From positions 545,192-609,191 of the forward strand of contig NW_020170422.1 in the NCBI RefSeq assembly GCF_000524195.1: a stretch of DNA of 64,000 nt, in the 5' to 3' direction. This document shows, in pieces, positions 41,611 to 53,900 of this stretch. The notes under the pieces were generated by a model, which was not told the origin of the DNA, did not search any database, and was given only the letters and a program-made list of their open reading frames with translations. Numbering within the stretch: position 1 is the first letter of the stretch; each line of letters opens with the position of its first letter. The translations under genes and the position numbers were made by a program. This DNA comes from Echinococcus granulosus. Its lineage: Eukaryota; Platyhelminthes; Cestoda; Cyclophyllidea; Taeniidae.

Positions 41611-41645
41611 CTTCTTTCGACTTCAGGGAGTCATGAAACGTTACA
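41611..41645 (-). repeat. Terminal-repeat tip abutting the gap
   Basis: On the minus strand it begins TGTAACG and continues CATGACTCCCTGAAG, as in the repeat at 44195-44390. The rest is lost in the gap. Confidence 0.65.
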
Positions 41646-44194
41646 ACAAGTGCCAATCAACATGAACAACAGTCGAACAATTCGCATTTATGAAATATCA
41701 GAGAAAATACGTTTTAGTATCAGTTAGGTATTGGGTGGTTTTAGAAAATCAAATATTACACAGAAAATTCATTCATCCACCTAATTGTTTTCCCGCTTAT
41801 AGCGTAACAAAAAAACTCTGACGAACAACTACTCAACACAATTTATTTGCGTTTCCAAAAGTTGTTCCATCTTGACAATGATGATGGAGGGATTTGGAAT
41901 TACATTTACAAGGTTCCACTTTATTTGCCGCGTTAGATGCCTAAATTTTGCCTTTGAAGAGAGGAGGGTGTGAAATGGTCTCAAAATTCGCAAGGATGTG
42001 AATTATCTCAATTTCCATCTCCCGAAACTGCTACTGCTACTTCGTAAAGGTGGAAAATTTCAACTACAGATCATCTAAGTTTTTTTAAGTGAAATTTTCC
42101 ACGAATTTACAGCACATGAAGGGGCTGGATCAGTAAAGTAGGAAGTGATGAAACAGTAAACGGCGTGGATTGCATTCACAGTACTACGAATATCTATCTG
42201 TGAGCTAAGCTAATCTTATTTGTACAATGTTGGACGCGATTTTCGTAGTTATGATACGTCTATAGAGGTGTGACTTCATTTGCATCCAATTGCAATTGGA
42301 GGCCAATCAAGTGCTGCTTCAGGAAGGAAAGCCAATTCCACTGCGAGCAATAGATCGAGCCACCCATCCACACCACCTTTTGTCTCCCGATCCACTCAAC
42401 TAGTCATGGAATCTTCTGTTAATTTTCCTACTTGACTAGCTATCCTGCCTCTTTCTGCACTTCCAGCCGTCCACTTCTGTATCATTCTAGCCATGCATCA
42501 GATCCCAATACAGTCCTCTTCCTAACTATTCCCACATTGAAACTCAGCAATACAATGGATGCTCTTTTTTTCTACATTATCCGATTTCCTTCCAAGATAT
42601 CAGCCTACCTGTCCAGTTGTTAATCTATCCCTCACATTGAAGGTCCGAGCAGAAATAGTAATCCACCTGTGGGACACGATCACTCTGTATTCTATCAGAG
42701 CAGTTATCATCGCAGCATTTTTGCGAATTCTACCAAATAAAACTTTTTTTTTGAATCCCACAAAAGGTTTCCTCCTTGCTAAGATTGACTCTGGAAGCAC
42801 TACCTTAGCCATTGAAAAGTCTCATTAGACTGAAGAAGTTAAATGCATGGATTTAATGGCATGAAAGAGACGGTGAGCATTGCGGGGTAAGATCAAGCGG
42901 TGCTTCGTCCGACCGATCTATTGGCAGACTGACTATGAGCTAGTAGTTCTGGGAGGCGACCTTCAGCTATAGACTTTCGGTCTATAGCTCGCCACGTCCC
43001 CTACCTGTCACCCGCCTTACTGCCTTTTAAGGAAGGTCACTCGATACTCAAGCCAAAAATCTGCTTTCCATAAACTTTGTCTTTTCATTTGCTAATATGA
43101 CTCGCACTACCGTAAATTATCGTTGGCAATACCCCTATAACCACTCATTTCATCAAGGATCATCAACACAGTTTATCATTGTGAGCTGCACATAGGCAAG
43201 ACTTTTGGCGCATATTTATTGTCTGCTAGGTACAGCATTGTACCTTTATGCTCCCGCATGTATTGCTTGTCGCTACATCTAAACTTCGGGTTTTTTACTC
43301 TAGCAATAGTTTTACACTGAGCAAATTGGGAAGTCTTGTTGCGATCCCCATTTGATTGACTAGAAGTTTTAAGCGAATTAATTACTGAATCGGACTTAAA
43401 GTCGCATCGTCCATCAGTACAAATAATGTGTCCAATTTCTTTGACTCCTTGCGAAGCAGTGCTGACCGGAGACCATGTACCATTTATTATAATGGGATAA
43501 TCAGCAAGAGTTCTAGTCTAGTCATAATCCCAGGACTTTGTTTAGATTATTCTGAAGTGTGTGTGCACAAGCGCAGCTGGCATATAGTTTGCTTTCACTA
43601 CCTTAACAGAAGGTTTTCTTATATGTTGTTCGAAAAGCAATAAATTTTCTACGTAGCGCCAAAGTATTTAAGGTAGAAGTAAAACGACTCTTTATACACA
43701 CTGTCTTTTGGAATTCTAAATTTGCAGGTGCTGTGGATGGGCGAATCTGTGATGGTCCCCAACAGAAGGACTGAAAGTGGCTTGTCCCTTCTGTACACCA
43801 CTACTATATTTTCCTACTATTATGCCTTCTTTCGTCTTCATGAAAAAATTGGAGCGCTATCTGACTGCTATATTTTGAGAATTGCTTGGTAAAAGCTGAT
43901 AGTAGTAATTAAAATGCATTTGAAAATCTGGGCACAATTGGACTAATTTTTAGCAAAAGCAGAGAGAAGAAAGGTCAAAAACGGCGAATTGGATTTAGGC
44001 TGTTCGCAGCACATTGTACTTAGCGATTCTATTAGGAAGTAAACTTCAAAAACTAAGAAATCCAGAATGTATCGTTATTGTACGGCGAGACTCATCAGTC
44101 TCCACTTCCCTGTTCCTAGCGTTCTTAGAAGAGCCCGGTTGATTCAATTTGGCCATATTTATAAAATAGGAAAAGATCAAGAGGAAAGTACAAC
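41646..44194. other. Spacer with one perfect hairpin
   Basis: No gene recognised; several short open frames around 42.4-42.8 kb lack support. A perfect 10-bp-stem hairpin lies at 42965-42989 (listed separately). Confidence 0.4.
42965..42989. repeat. Perfect short inverted repeat (hairpin)
   Basis: AGCTATAGAC, a 5-nt TTTCG loop, then GTCTATAGCT. It could be a stem-loop in RNA or a cruciform-prone site. Function unknown. Confidence 0.7.
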
Positions 44195-44390
44195 CGTAAT
44201 ACGATAGTGATTTATCCCTCGGTATTGGTGAGGCGCCACTTTTGTACTTTGAATTAGCCCCCTCGTACCTCGCTGGGTGGGCTGGCCTTTTGGGCCCCGC
44301 CAATAGTCCAGCCACCTTCTCTGTGCTGAATATATATTCTGCCCAAGTATTGTGTCTTCGTTCGTCTTCAGGGAGTCACAGGACGCTACA
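44195..44390 (-). repeat. Best-preserved solo terminal repeat
   Basis: 196 bp. On the minus strand it begins TGTAGCGTCC, then GACTCCCTGAAGACGAACG, TTGGGCAGAATATATATTC and GCCCACCCAGCG, ending near CGTATTACG. The flanks are ACAAC (44190-44194) and ACAAT (44391-44395), a possible 5-bp target-site duplication with one mismatch. Confidence 0.7.
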
Positions 44391-44932
44391 ACAATATTTA
44401 AGAAGGGGGGAAACACCAGTCACTAGGTACGAAGGAGGACGATGCTGTCACGAGATTCGTATTTCCTGACCGCCTCCTCCCTGAAAGGTACATTAAAACA
44501 ACATGAGCATTACATTATACTTCCACAGCATACAATAAAGCACCTCAATTTAACTACTCCAATACCTTGATTTCTAGATGCCTCAAAATGATATCCCAGG
44601 GATAGCAAGTCATTTGGATCATTAAATGGAGCAATAGCCTCCACACAGTTCATTTAAAATTCATCTCTGCATATCTAACCTAAAAAACTCAATTCATTGT
44701 TCTCAAATGTTCCAAAAAATTTTTCCTCTGGATAAACAAAAATAGCTGTACAGAAATCAATATGAACAAGCTAGAGAAAAAGGCAAAACTGCAATACGCT
44801 GTAAATTGTACCAGGTTTTACATCTTTAAATGCAACGGCCAATCAACAGTGAGGTTAAACAGTTTAACTTCGTGCACATCTGCGTTTGTGCTGGTGTTTT
44901 CTCGAACTATTGTCTGGTCTCGTGCATTTAAA
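44391..44932. other. Upstream region of CSE1L
   Basis: AT-rich. An open frame in phase with CSE1L runs from 44762, but homology begins at the ATG at 44933. This is 5' UTR or promoter, with no specific element named. Confidence 0.4.
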
Positions 44933-47900
44933 ATGGAATTGGCTCATTGTAATGAACTAGCGCAGACATTAGCGAGAACATTGTCTCCACTATTCGGGGA
45001 ACGTAGACGGGCGGAAAATGTACTAAAGTCAATGGAACACCAACCCGGGTATTCCGTCTGTCTCCTTGTCCTTCTTCAAGATCCCTCTCAGCCGAAGACT
45101 ATTCGACTTTCTGCTGCCACAACCCTCAAAAATTTCATCAAACGTTACTGGAAAACTGTATGTTTTTGCGAGTTTGGATCTCTGTGTCTAATGAGCACCT
45201 TTAAATTACGTTTTCTTAGGAAGCGGAATCAGACAACCTAATCCCAGATGCTGATCGCGAACAACTGAAGGCTCAGTTGATCAATGCAATGCTGACTAGC
45301 ACAGGAGCCAGCCAGCACATGCTCTCCGAAGCCATTGGTCTTATTGGTCGTGAAGATTTTCCCGCGCGCTGGCCTAGTTTACTTCCTGATATCATTCAGC
45401 GGATCACTCAACTTGGTACTGAGCTTGATAGTGTTCAAGGTCTTCTCTACACAGCTCATTCGCTTTTTAAACGGTTAGTTTACATTCTACTCGGGGGATG
45501 CTAGTTTCATTTGGCAGTGTGTATTTGTTGAACTCTCGTAACTCTGGTACATTGACCCTTATGTTATTCTTCTTGTAATATCATTGCTTCTCTTTGATTT
45601 TGCATAAAAGTTGTGGCTTTGAGTCCTCTCCGAAGTAGGGTTTGCTTTCATCGATCTCCTACTGTGGGATTTTCCGTTATTGGCCGCTTTATTCTGTAGT
45701 TATCGGCACGAAATGCGTTCCAATGAGCTATTTTTGGAAATGAAGCTCGTTATTGGCCAATTTGCTGGACCCTTGACCACCCTGACTTTGGTATGTTGAT
45801 TTGAAATGTCTAACATTTTTAACTGATACCACCCCTTATCGATGCTCCATTTAGTTCTTATTTCGCTTTTACCGTCTTTCACTGGTAAAAATGTGAACAC
45901 TTGATCTTACTTTGTTTCAGAATCTCATGAATTTGGTTGTTGGTCCCAATCGTTCGACTAACGGCAGTCAGTTGGTCCCCATTATGCATGCACTGCTTCT
46001 CGTCTGCAAGATTTTTCTCAGTCTCAACTGTCAGGCATGTTATTCCCCCCTCTTCTCACGAATACGCACTTCGCTTTCAAAAGCGGCTCTACTTCTGTTA
46101 TTAACCTATAGATAAACGAGACCTTTTTTAATTATTTGTTGTGGATTTCATAGTTAATTGTACAGGTTTCGATGAACAGGTCCCTATCGACACGAAGAAA
46201 GCGGGTATGGAAATAGATTTCAAGATCTCCAGTTGAATGGAATCACTGCTTTCTGTCGTTTTCGTCAGTTAAAGTATCGAAAAATAACTTGAGCTGATCA
46301 TGATGGTCTGGAGGGTCACTTACTGCAGAACATTATGATGAATTCATGTTATTTGTTACTGTTTCGAGGATACCTTTTTTTCTGTCGCTTAGCACTATCG
46401 AGCATAAGTAGTCCACTATTGCAACAACAAAACGCCTAGCCTTTCAGCGATGTCTGCTATGTACAAACCGAACTACGCACTAAGTTGCATGCCTTCGTGT
46501 CTCTTGCGGTAGGATTTGCCGGAATTCTTTGAGGATAGCATGGGTCAGTGGATGGGAGTCTTCCACCAACTCCTCCATCTCGACCCACAAATCACGGAGT
46601 TAATTAACTCCTCTGCAGCCACCGCTGATGCCATAGGGGACACCTCGTCGGCAGGTACCTTAGTGGAACAAGTGAAATCTCAGGTTTGCGACAATATCAC
46701 TCTCTACGCCACCAAATATGCCTCCGATTTCACTAACTACCTCTCCGAGTTTGTGAAGGATGTCTGGGAGATGCTCATTTCTATGAAGAACACACAGGAT
46801 CCCAAGTATGACACGGTAGGTCTGGGATTCACTTCTCGCCTTCCTTTTCGACTACATCTACTCGTGGCTTGTAATGTTATTGGCGCTTGCCTTCTCGTTA
46901 GCTCATCGGTAATGCGCTGGATTTTCTCAGCTCGGTTGTCTCGCGTCCCCAGCACAGGGCCCTTTTTGAGGTTCCGGAGACCTTACAAAAGCTTTGCGAA
47001 CTCATCGTTTTGCCCAACATCCAGCTCTCGAGTACGTGTATTTCATCTCAAAATTTTGTTGCCCTTAAATTCTTGGGTTTGGGGGTTTTTCTCTTTTCCG
47101 GTGTTTTGCCTTTGTGAATGCTTCATCACTTCCAAATGCGTATTTGGCTCTTGATTTGTCGGCTAAGAGTATGAAAAAGTTGAAGATTCGTGTTGATGTT
47201 TTTGAATGTAAGTAGTTCGACATATCGACGGTCAAAAGGCATATCTAACAGGAGTATCACTAATGGTCTTCTTAGTACCGGTCGGTGATCGAGCTTCATC
47301 GCGAAACAGCTGTAAGATTTGATGCATCTGTTGTTACATTTTTGTACTATATCAAGGAAGTTGTCAATGCAATCAGCTCTGAAACAATCTAGCTGTTTGC
47401 CCCTTCCCTATTTCCAGCCCGCACTTAGTTTGATAAACTTAGGATCCATTCTAATTTTCTCAGTTTTTTTCTGTCATGCAATCAGAGTTAAATTCACAGT
47501 TTGTTGATGGTTCGGAAGATGGTAGACATAATCGTAGAAAGATTTGACTTCCGGGCGGTGGTGCGTAAATTGGTGATTTTTGTATTTCCTTAGTCGTAAA
47601 TTCTTCGAAAGTTTTCACCAGATTTTCTCAGATGTATTATTTTGCCGAATAGATATCTAGTACACAGCTTGGTGGAGCTTGATGAGGCCACAATCAACCT
47701 AAACCCCAACAAGTTGACATTTCGAAAAGCTGGGTTAGGCGAATTAGAATCCGACTATAAATTTCCGATAAACTCACTTCGTTTTCATCATTTCACGTGC
47801 GTGTGCTAGTTTGTCTTTTAATTTATCTGCCTGTTAAGTCATGGATAAGCCAGAAGTCGGCGTTAATGGTTTTGAATGTTTTCTCAATGCTTCAAGAAGG

Positions 47901-50900
47901 TCTTAGCACGTCGATGATCATGTGCTACGGTTAGCGTGGGTTACGATATTGCAATACTGGTAAATTGATCGGCTGTCTTTCGCTGAAAACTCTATTTTTT
48001 ATAGGGTACTTTAATATCAGAGATGATCCAACCTTGTTAGAGATTTGGTTGTAATAAGCTGAGCCAAGTTGTAAACCAGCGGCTGCACCGTGCCTTTTAC
48101 CCGTTTCGAGCGTATATTTTGGTTTCTCTTCGTGCCCATCAACTTGATGTATTCGTCAGGCTGCCCATGCATAAATGTTTTTGAGTTGGCTAAGTTATGA
48201 ACTCCTTATATTGTAAATAGTTAAACACATTAACAGATTAGTGTTGTGAATAATGAATTTATCAAACATTGGCTAGTGACAAGAAAATTCAATCTGGCAG
48301 GCGATTGTTTATCTTAAAGGTGATCCACCCTCTAGCGATCCTTTGATGAGTAGCTGAGCCTAAGCGTGACCTAGATTTAAAGTTTGATTCGACTGAAATC
48401 AAGTAACCATTAAACTATTTCGGAGAACTTCTCGTTTTATCTATGCGGTCGAGTGTGACTATTTGACTAAAGAGTGCTCCACTGCATTCATGGTTCGTTA
48501 ATCAATCACGGGTGTGTTAACCTCCGTCTCATCTTGAGATTTTAGCTCTGAAAATTACCCAGCTTCAATGACGCCTTCAAACTAACTGCGAATTGGCAAC
48601 GAGGTTATTTTTACGAGTGAAAGAGTTCTGATGATTTCAACCTCATGGATTTCGTGGGAAATTATCGTAACAAATCCCTAAATAGCTTGGTTTTTCTGTC
48701 ACCCTCTAAACCGCTAATTTTTGCTTCGTTGCATGGTTGGGAGGAAGTACATTGGCCTCTCAGCCGTTGGTTGCACGGCGGGTTGATGCGATTACCGTTA
48801 AAACAATACTGAAGCACTTTGAGCCAGTACAATGTATATTTAAGCCAGTTCATTATCATCATAGCCGTCACGGCACAAAAGTAAGCTATCGTGCCTCATC
48901 AGATTACCAGGCTTTTCCAGTGGTTTCTTTTCCTATCTCTCGAGTGTACAGGCAACTTAGTGTTGCAGTCAAACCGTATTGTTGATACTTTGTTAAACGT
49001 ACTGCCCTCTTTATGTAGCTAACGACGAAGAGATGTTTGAAGATTCCCCTGAGGAGTATATCCGCCGAGATTTGGAGGGTTCCGACGCCCACACGCGTCG
49101 TCGATCGGCCTGCAACTTGGTCTACGCTCTGTGCGAAGCCTTCGAGGGTCCTGTTATCGACAACTTTGCACGCTACATAAACCACTTGTTGACGGAGTAC
49201 GCTAACGCCGTCTCAGCCATAACGACCAACAGTAATAGCAACAGTGTAGCTGGAAACAGAAGCGTGCCTATGACAGGTTGGAGTAGCAAGGACTCTGCCC
49301 TCCTCCTTGTCACTTCTCTGGCTGCTAAGGGCAAAACGGAAAAAGTGAGCGGATTATTCATGTAAGGAGAAGGTGTGATTTTTCTGTATAATGCATTTAT
49401 TATCGTTGTTTTGAAGTTTGGTGTCACTTCCTCCTCGAGACTGGTGGACATCCCAAATTTCTTTGAGACCCACGTCCTTCCAGAGCTGCAAAATCCCAAT
49501 GGTATGTGACAGCCTACAGCCTCTTTTTCCCCTTTGAAATGCCGTTCTTGTATTTTGATTATGTGATTATTTATCTCGAGCTCACCACTTTATGAATTAC
49601 CATTGGCTTTCCCGTTTTGTGCGAAAACAATATATAACACTCGAGTCATCTGTGCGGATGTAATTAGGTTTGTTGTCATCATAGAGAGGGGCTAGGCGTC
49701 TTAGCCTGGGTAATACAAGCAGTACGCCCTGACACATGCGTGATAACCCAATTTACAAAAACTGAAAGATTCGCGTAGTCAGATGTCATTTTTACGCGGC
49801 CCATTTTTTTTGGGCGTCGTCCTAGGTACTTTCCTGAATCTTCCTTTCCTTCAGCCCATTCATGATATTTGAATGCATCTTAGCCACTCGTAAATCAGGC
49901 GTGGTCATGCGACACTCTCCATCGCAGCAGCTGTACGTCTCGTTCCATTTTTGCGAATCGAAAGTCAGAGGCCCATTTACACAGTTCTTGAGTCACAGTT
50001 AAGATTGTGCATTTAAAAACGAAATCATTTTATGGAGCAAAGTGTAGCTTTATGGATCTACTTTCGCGTTTCACTTCCCCTTGCTACATTGTTGCAAGCT
50101 TCACCATTCCTCAGCAGTTCACCTGGCTTAATTTCAGCGTCCTGGAAACCGATGGAGGTATTATTTCTCTCGTTCATAATCTAGTAGTTCTGCATGGCAG
50201 TATTGCACAGTTCTAGTCATCATGTTAAATGCTCGTTTATTTAAGACTGATTCTCATTGGCAATTAATGAGCTAATTAATATCCAATCTAGTGTGATATT
50301 CCGCGTTTTTTTTCCTTCCAGTCGATCAACTGCCAGTGATAAAAGCGGACTGTCTGCGTTATGCCATCACCTTCCGCGGCATCTTGCCCTCCGCGGCAAT
50401 CCTGAATCTCTTCAATCTTGTGCCCAACTTCCTCACCGCGTCCTCCGTTGTTGTTCACAGCTATGCTGCCGTTCTTCTCGAAAAATTCCTGCTCATGACC
50501 ATCCCAGATCGTCCCATTCTCACGCCTTTGTGAGTCCTTCCGCATTACTCTGCCTACATTACCTTTAAAGTAGCACATGGCAAACTTGTATACAGTGCCA
50601 CTTCTTTTAACGGTTATAAGTAGCGCGCCGTTCATCTTGTAGGATCAACAAATCCGATGTAATTAACCCCGAGGTTCTCATTCAACGCTGTCTCGAAGCG
50701 CTTTCTAGACCTGCGTCGTGTGAGAGCGTCTATCTCATGCGAGGTAGGTTGCCTCCTCCAATCGTTCGATTGTAAGATTGTGATTAGCGATGCTCATTTT
50801 AACCTCGTCCTTCCAGCCCTCCTTCGAATCTGCAGTTGCCTGGAGGACCGATGTTTACCCTCCATGAACTCGCTTGTTACCGCTCTTGTCACACGACTGG

Positions 50901-53900
50901 GTCAGATGATCAAGGTGTGTTGTTTGTGCGATTTCATCTTTTCTGTTGCCAAGTGTGCTTATTCAGTCAATAAATAAGATTACTTAAGTTTTCATGAATG
51001 CTATAGTTAAAATACTCTTGAGTATTCCTGAAACTACTTTGAAGCTTGTTCTTGATTTCCAAGTGGTAGAATGTAAAGCGGTTCGTTTCGTCATTGAAAA
51101 ATGGTATTCGCATCTCGATTCAACGGATTTAAGTGTTTTCTACTAATGTATTCAAGAAGTGTAAGGCAGTGCATCCTTGATTTACCTAGGTGATTGTAGA
51201 AGTCTCTGCAACACAGTGAAAACACTTCACCAATTCATGTGCATCGCTTGAAAAGTCTGCTAAGTAAATTTCAGTGGTTTAGCTCTCTTTGTGCTCGCGG
51301 CAAGAACATATTCTTTCTAAAATTTCTTTAAAAACTTTTCCTAAATTATCTCGGCACGTAGCCGAAACGTTTTCTTATGTAATCTAGCCTTTATTTTTCT
51401 CTGAAAGTGGGATTTTGTTGTGAAGCGTTGTTAGCCTACGCATGTCTATACATTGAATGTCTTCATTTCAAAAGCAACACTCGTATTACCTTAGTATCCC
51501 CATGTGGGTGTTAAAAGGCGTCGAGTCTCCTACCACTTTAGATCATACCTATCTTTCATCCTCTCTTTTTACTGCTTTGTTCTGGCCTTAGAATCCTTCC
51601 AAGCCGCAGTTCAATCACTTCCTCTTCGAGTCGCTCTGTCTTTGTGTACGGCTGACGTGTGCTGCAGATCCCTCTTCTATTGCGCACTTTGAATCGGCCC
51701 TCTTCATGATTTTCCAGGAGATTCTCCAACAAGATATCACAGGTGAGTCACCCCTTTTTTTCTGGATTTGGTCAGTGGTCAATGCATTTTGTATTATGTT
51801 CATATTTACTCGGGAGCTTGAGCAATGTTGTTTATTCTGGTTGGAATTGATCGGACAAGCGTTGTCCATCAGAAGTTGCCTTCTGCTCCATTTTTTTTCA
51901 TTGCCCGATTGATAACTCGACGATCTGAAGTTGCTGTACTGTCAAACTTTAGCTGGAGGGCAAACAGATACTGTTGGTCTTTCTATTTTGGACCTGTCTC
52001 ACTGTGTGGGGTTATCTTTTTAAGGATATGTCGCTTGTCAATGCTTGTTTAGCTCATGCGGTGGGGTTTTACTTGTGGTTCTGCATGCGTCAAAACATGC
52101 TATAGTTTAACGTGAATGCATGCATTTATGATGCAGTTGTTTTCTATTTACTGTCATTCAATTCTCAACCTTTTGTTTTGGCGTCTATCCTTCGCATTGG
52201 TAGGCCATTTTAGTCGCAATTCCTCCTGAGGGGACTTTTCAAACACTCGGCAGACATCTTACGTTTTATCTGGCCGTACCCTCAAAACGCCTTGTCTATA
52301 TTCTCAAATGCTTTTGCTGGTGCATTGATTCCTTATTTACGTGGATTTGTGTTGAAGAACGGCATTAATTTTCTTCAGTTCGCCTTTTACTTAAATTTGA
52401 AATATGCATTCCTAATGAATTAGTTATGTGCCTTTATGGCGTGAATTTCAAGAATAATATGACGCGCCGCAATTCATGGGTTTTTAAACCTGGCTCCTGA
52501 GGAAGTGTACTGGTTCACAATCCATGACATAATTCAACTTTTTACCCTTATCTGTCTCATAGAAAATTACTGCCTGTAGACGAATCAAAACTACGTGTCT
52601 TTTTCAGTATTCTCTTGCTGTTTGTGAATTATTTATCGTTTCGTAGCTTTGGTTTCGGTTACTTCATTATCTATGAATTTTTTTAGCTATCTAACTCATA
52701 AATCAGTCATCTACCTTTTGAGTTCTGACCAGTGCGATTTTACATTCACCTTATCCGATTCATGACGCCATTTGCAAAGTTTTTTGGGAACCCTGTATCC
52801 ATTTCGACAAGTTTAGCCGATATTAAATATATGGCACCCTTGCTGTTCTCTGTACGTATTTTTAGCACATAACTGTTGTGTCAGCAATCTTTTGTTTGCA
52901 TAGGCGAAATCATGCGATTTCATTATGCAAAGGCTTCATTTTATATGATCCTAAGCTTTCATAGCCGGGCCGGCGGGTAGTGCTGTTAAATCAAAGCTTA
53001 AATTTAATACGGCTAATGAAATTTGTACATCTAATATTTCCCGTCCTGTTCTCTTTCCCCATAGAACTGTTCCCTTACGTCTTCCAACTGCTCGCAGTGA
53101 TGCTGGAGCAATATCCTCTGGGTTCCAATGTGCGTGAGTTGTGCTCACAGAAGAGGAAGATGGCAGGCTTGGAGGCAGAGCCACAACCGACATCTTTACC
53201 TACTCCGAATGTGGCCTATCAGGCCCTTCTGCCGCGTCTCCTAGTCCCTCCCCTCTGGGAAACACAGGGTGCTGTCATGTCACTTGCACGTCTCATGCAG
53301 GCCTACCTTCTGCACAATATGGAAGCTGTTCTGGCAACTAATAAGGTGAGTTTAATTTCGAAGTCCCAAAACATAGTAATCTATCCCCTTGTAGATGGAT
53401 GCTATACTTGGTGTGTATCAGCGACTCCTGACCTCCAAAACCAACGACGTTTATGCCTTCACAATCATCTCCGCCTTTCTGCTTGCCTTTCCGCGAACCT
53501 TTCTGGAGCCCTTCCTCCCGCAAATCTTCATTTGCATTTTCCAACGTCTTCAAACCGCTAAGACGGAAAAGTTCATGCGATGTGATTTCACATTGCCTTC
53601 TTTTGTGCATTTCTTTTCCTGTTCATTGATTGAGCTAGCCACAGGCTTCCACGATTTGTGATTGGCTGCTATTTACGCGATTGGACAGATATTCTCATTT
53701 AAGCTTGTGATACTGAAGTTAGCTCTGAAACTTTTTGTGCAGTAAAAATTAACTATTTTGATGCAAATTTTCGAACAATGGCATTGCTTTATATTCACTT
53801 TAAGGGTTCAAAAGAATATCACAGTCTGACTCGATTAACTTTTTCATTAAAATATTTGCCTTTTTATGTGATAATGTTTTGGAGCTTAACTGTGCCAACC

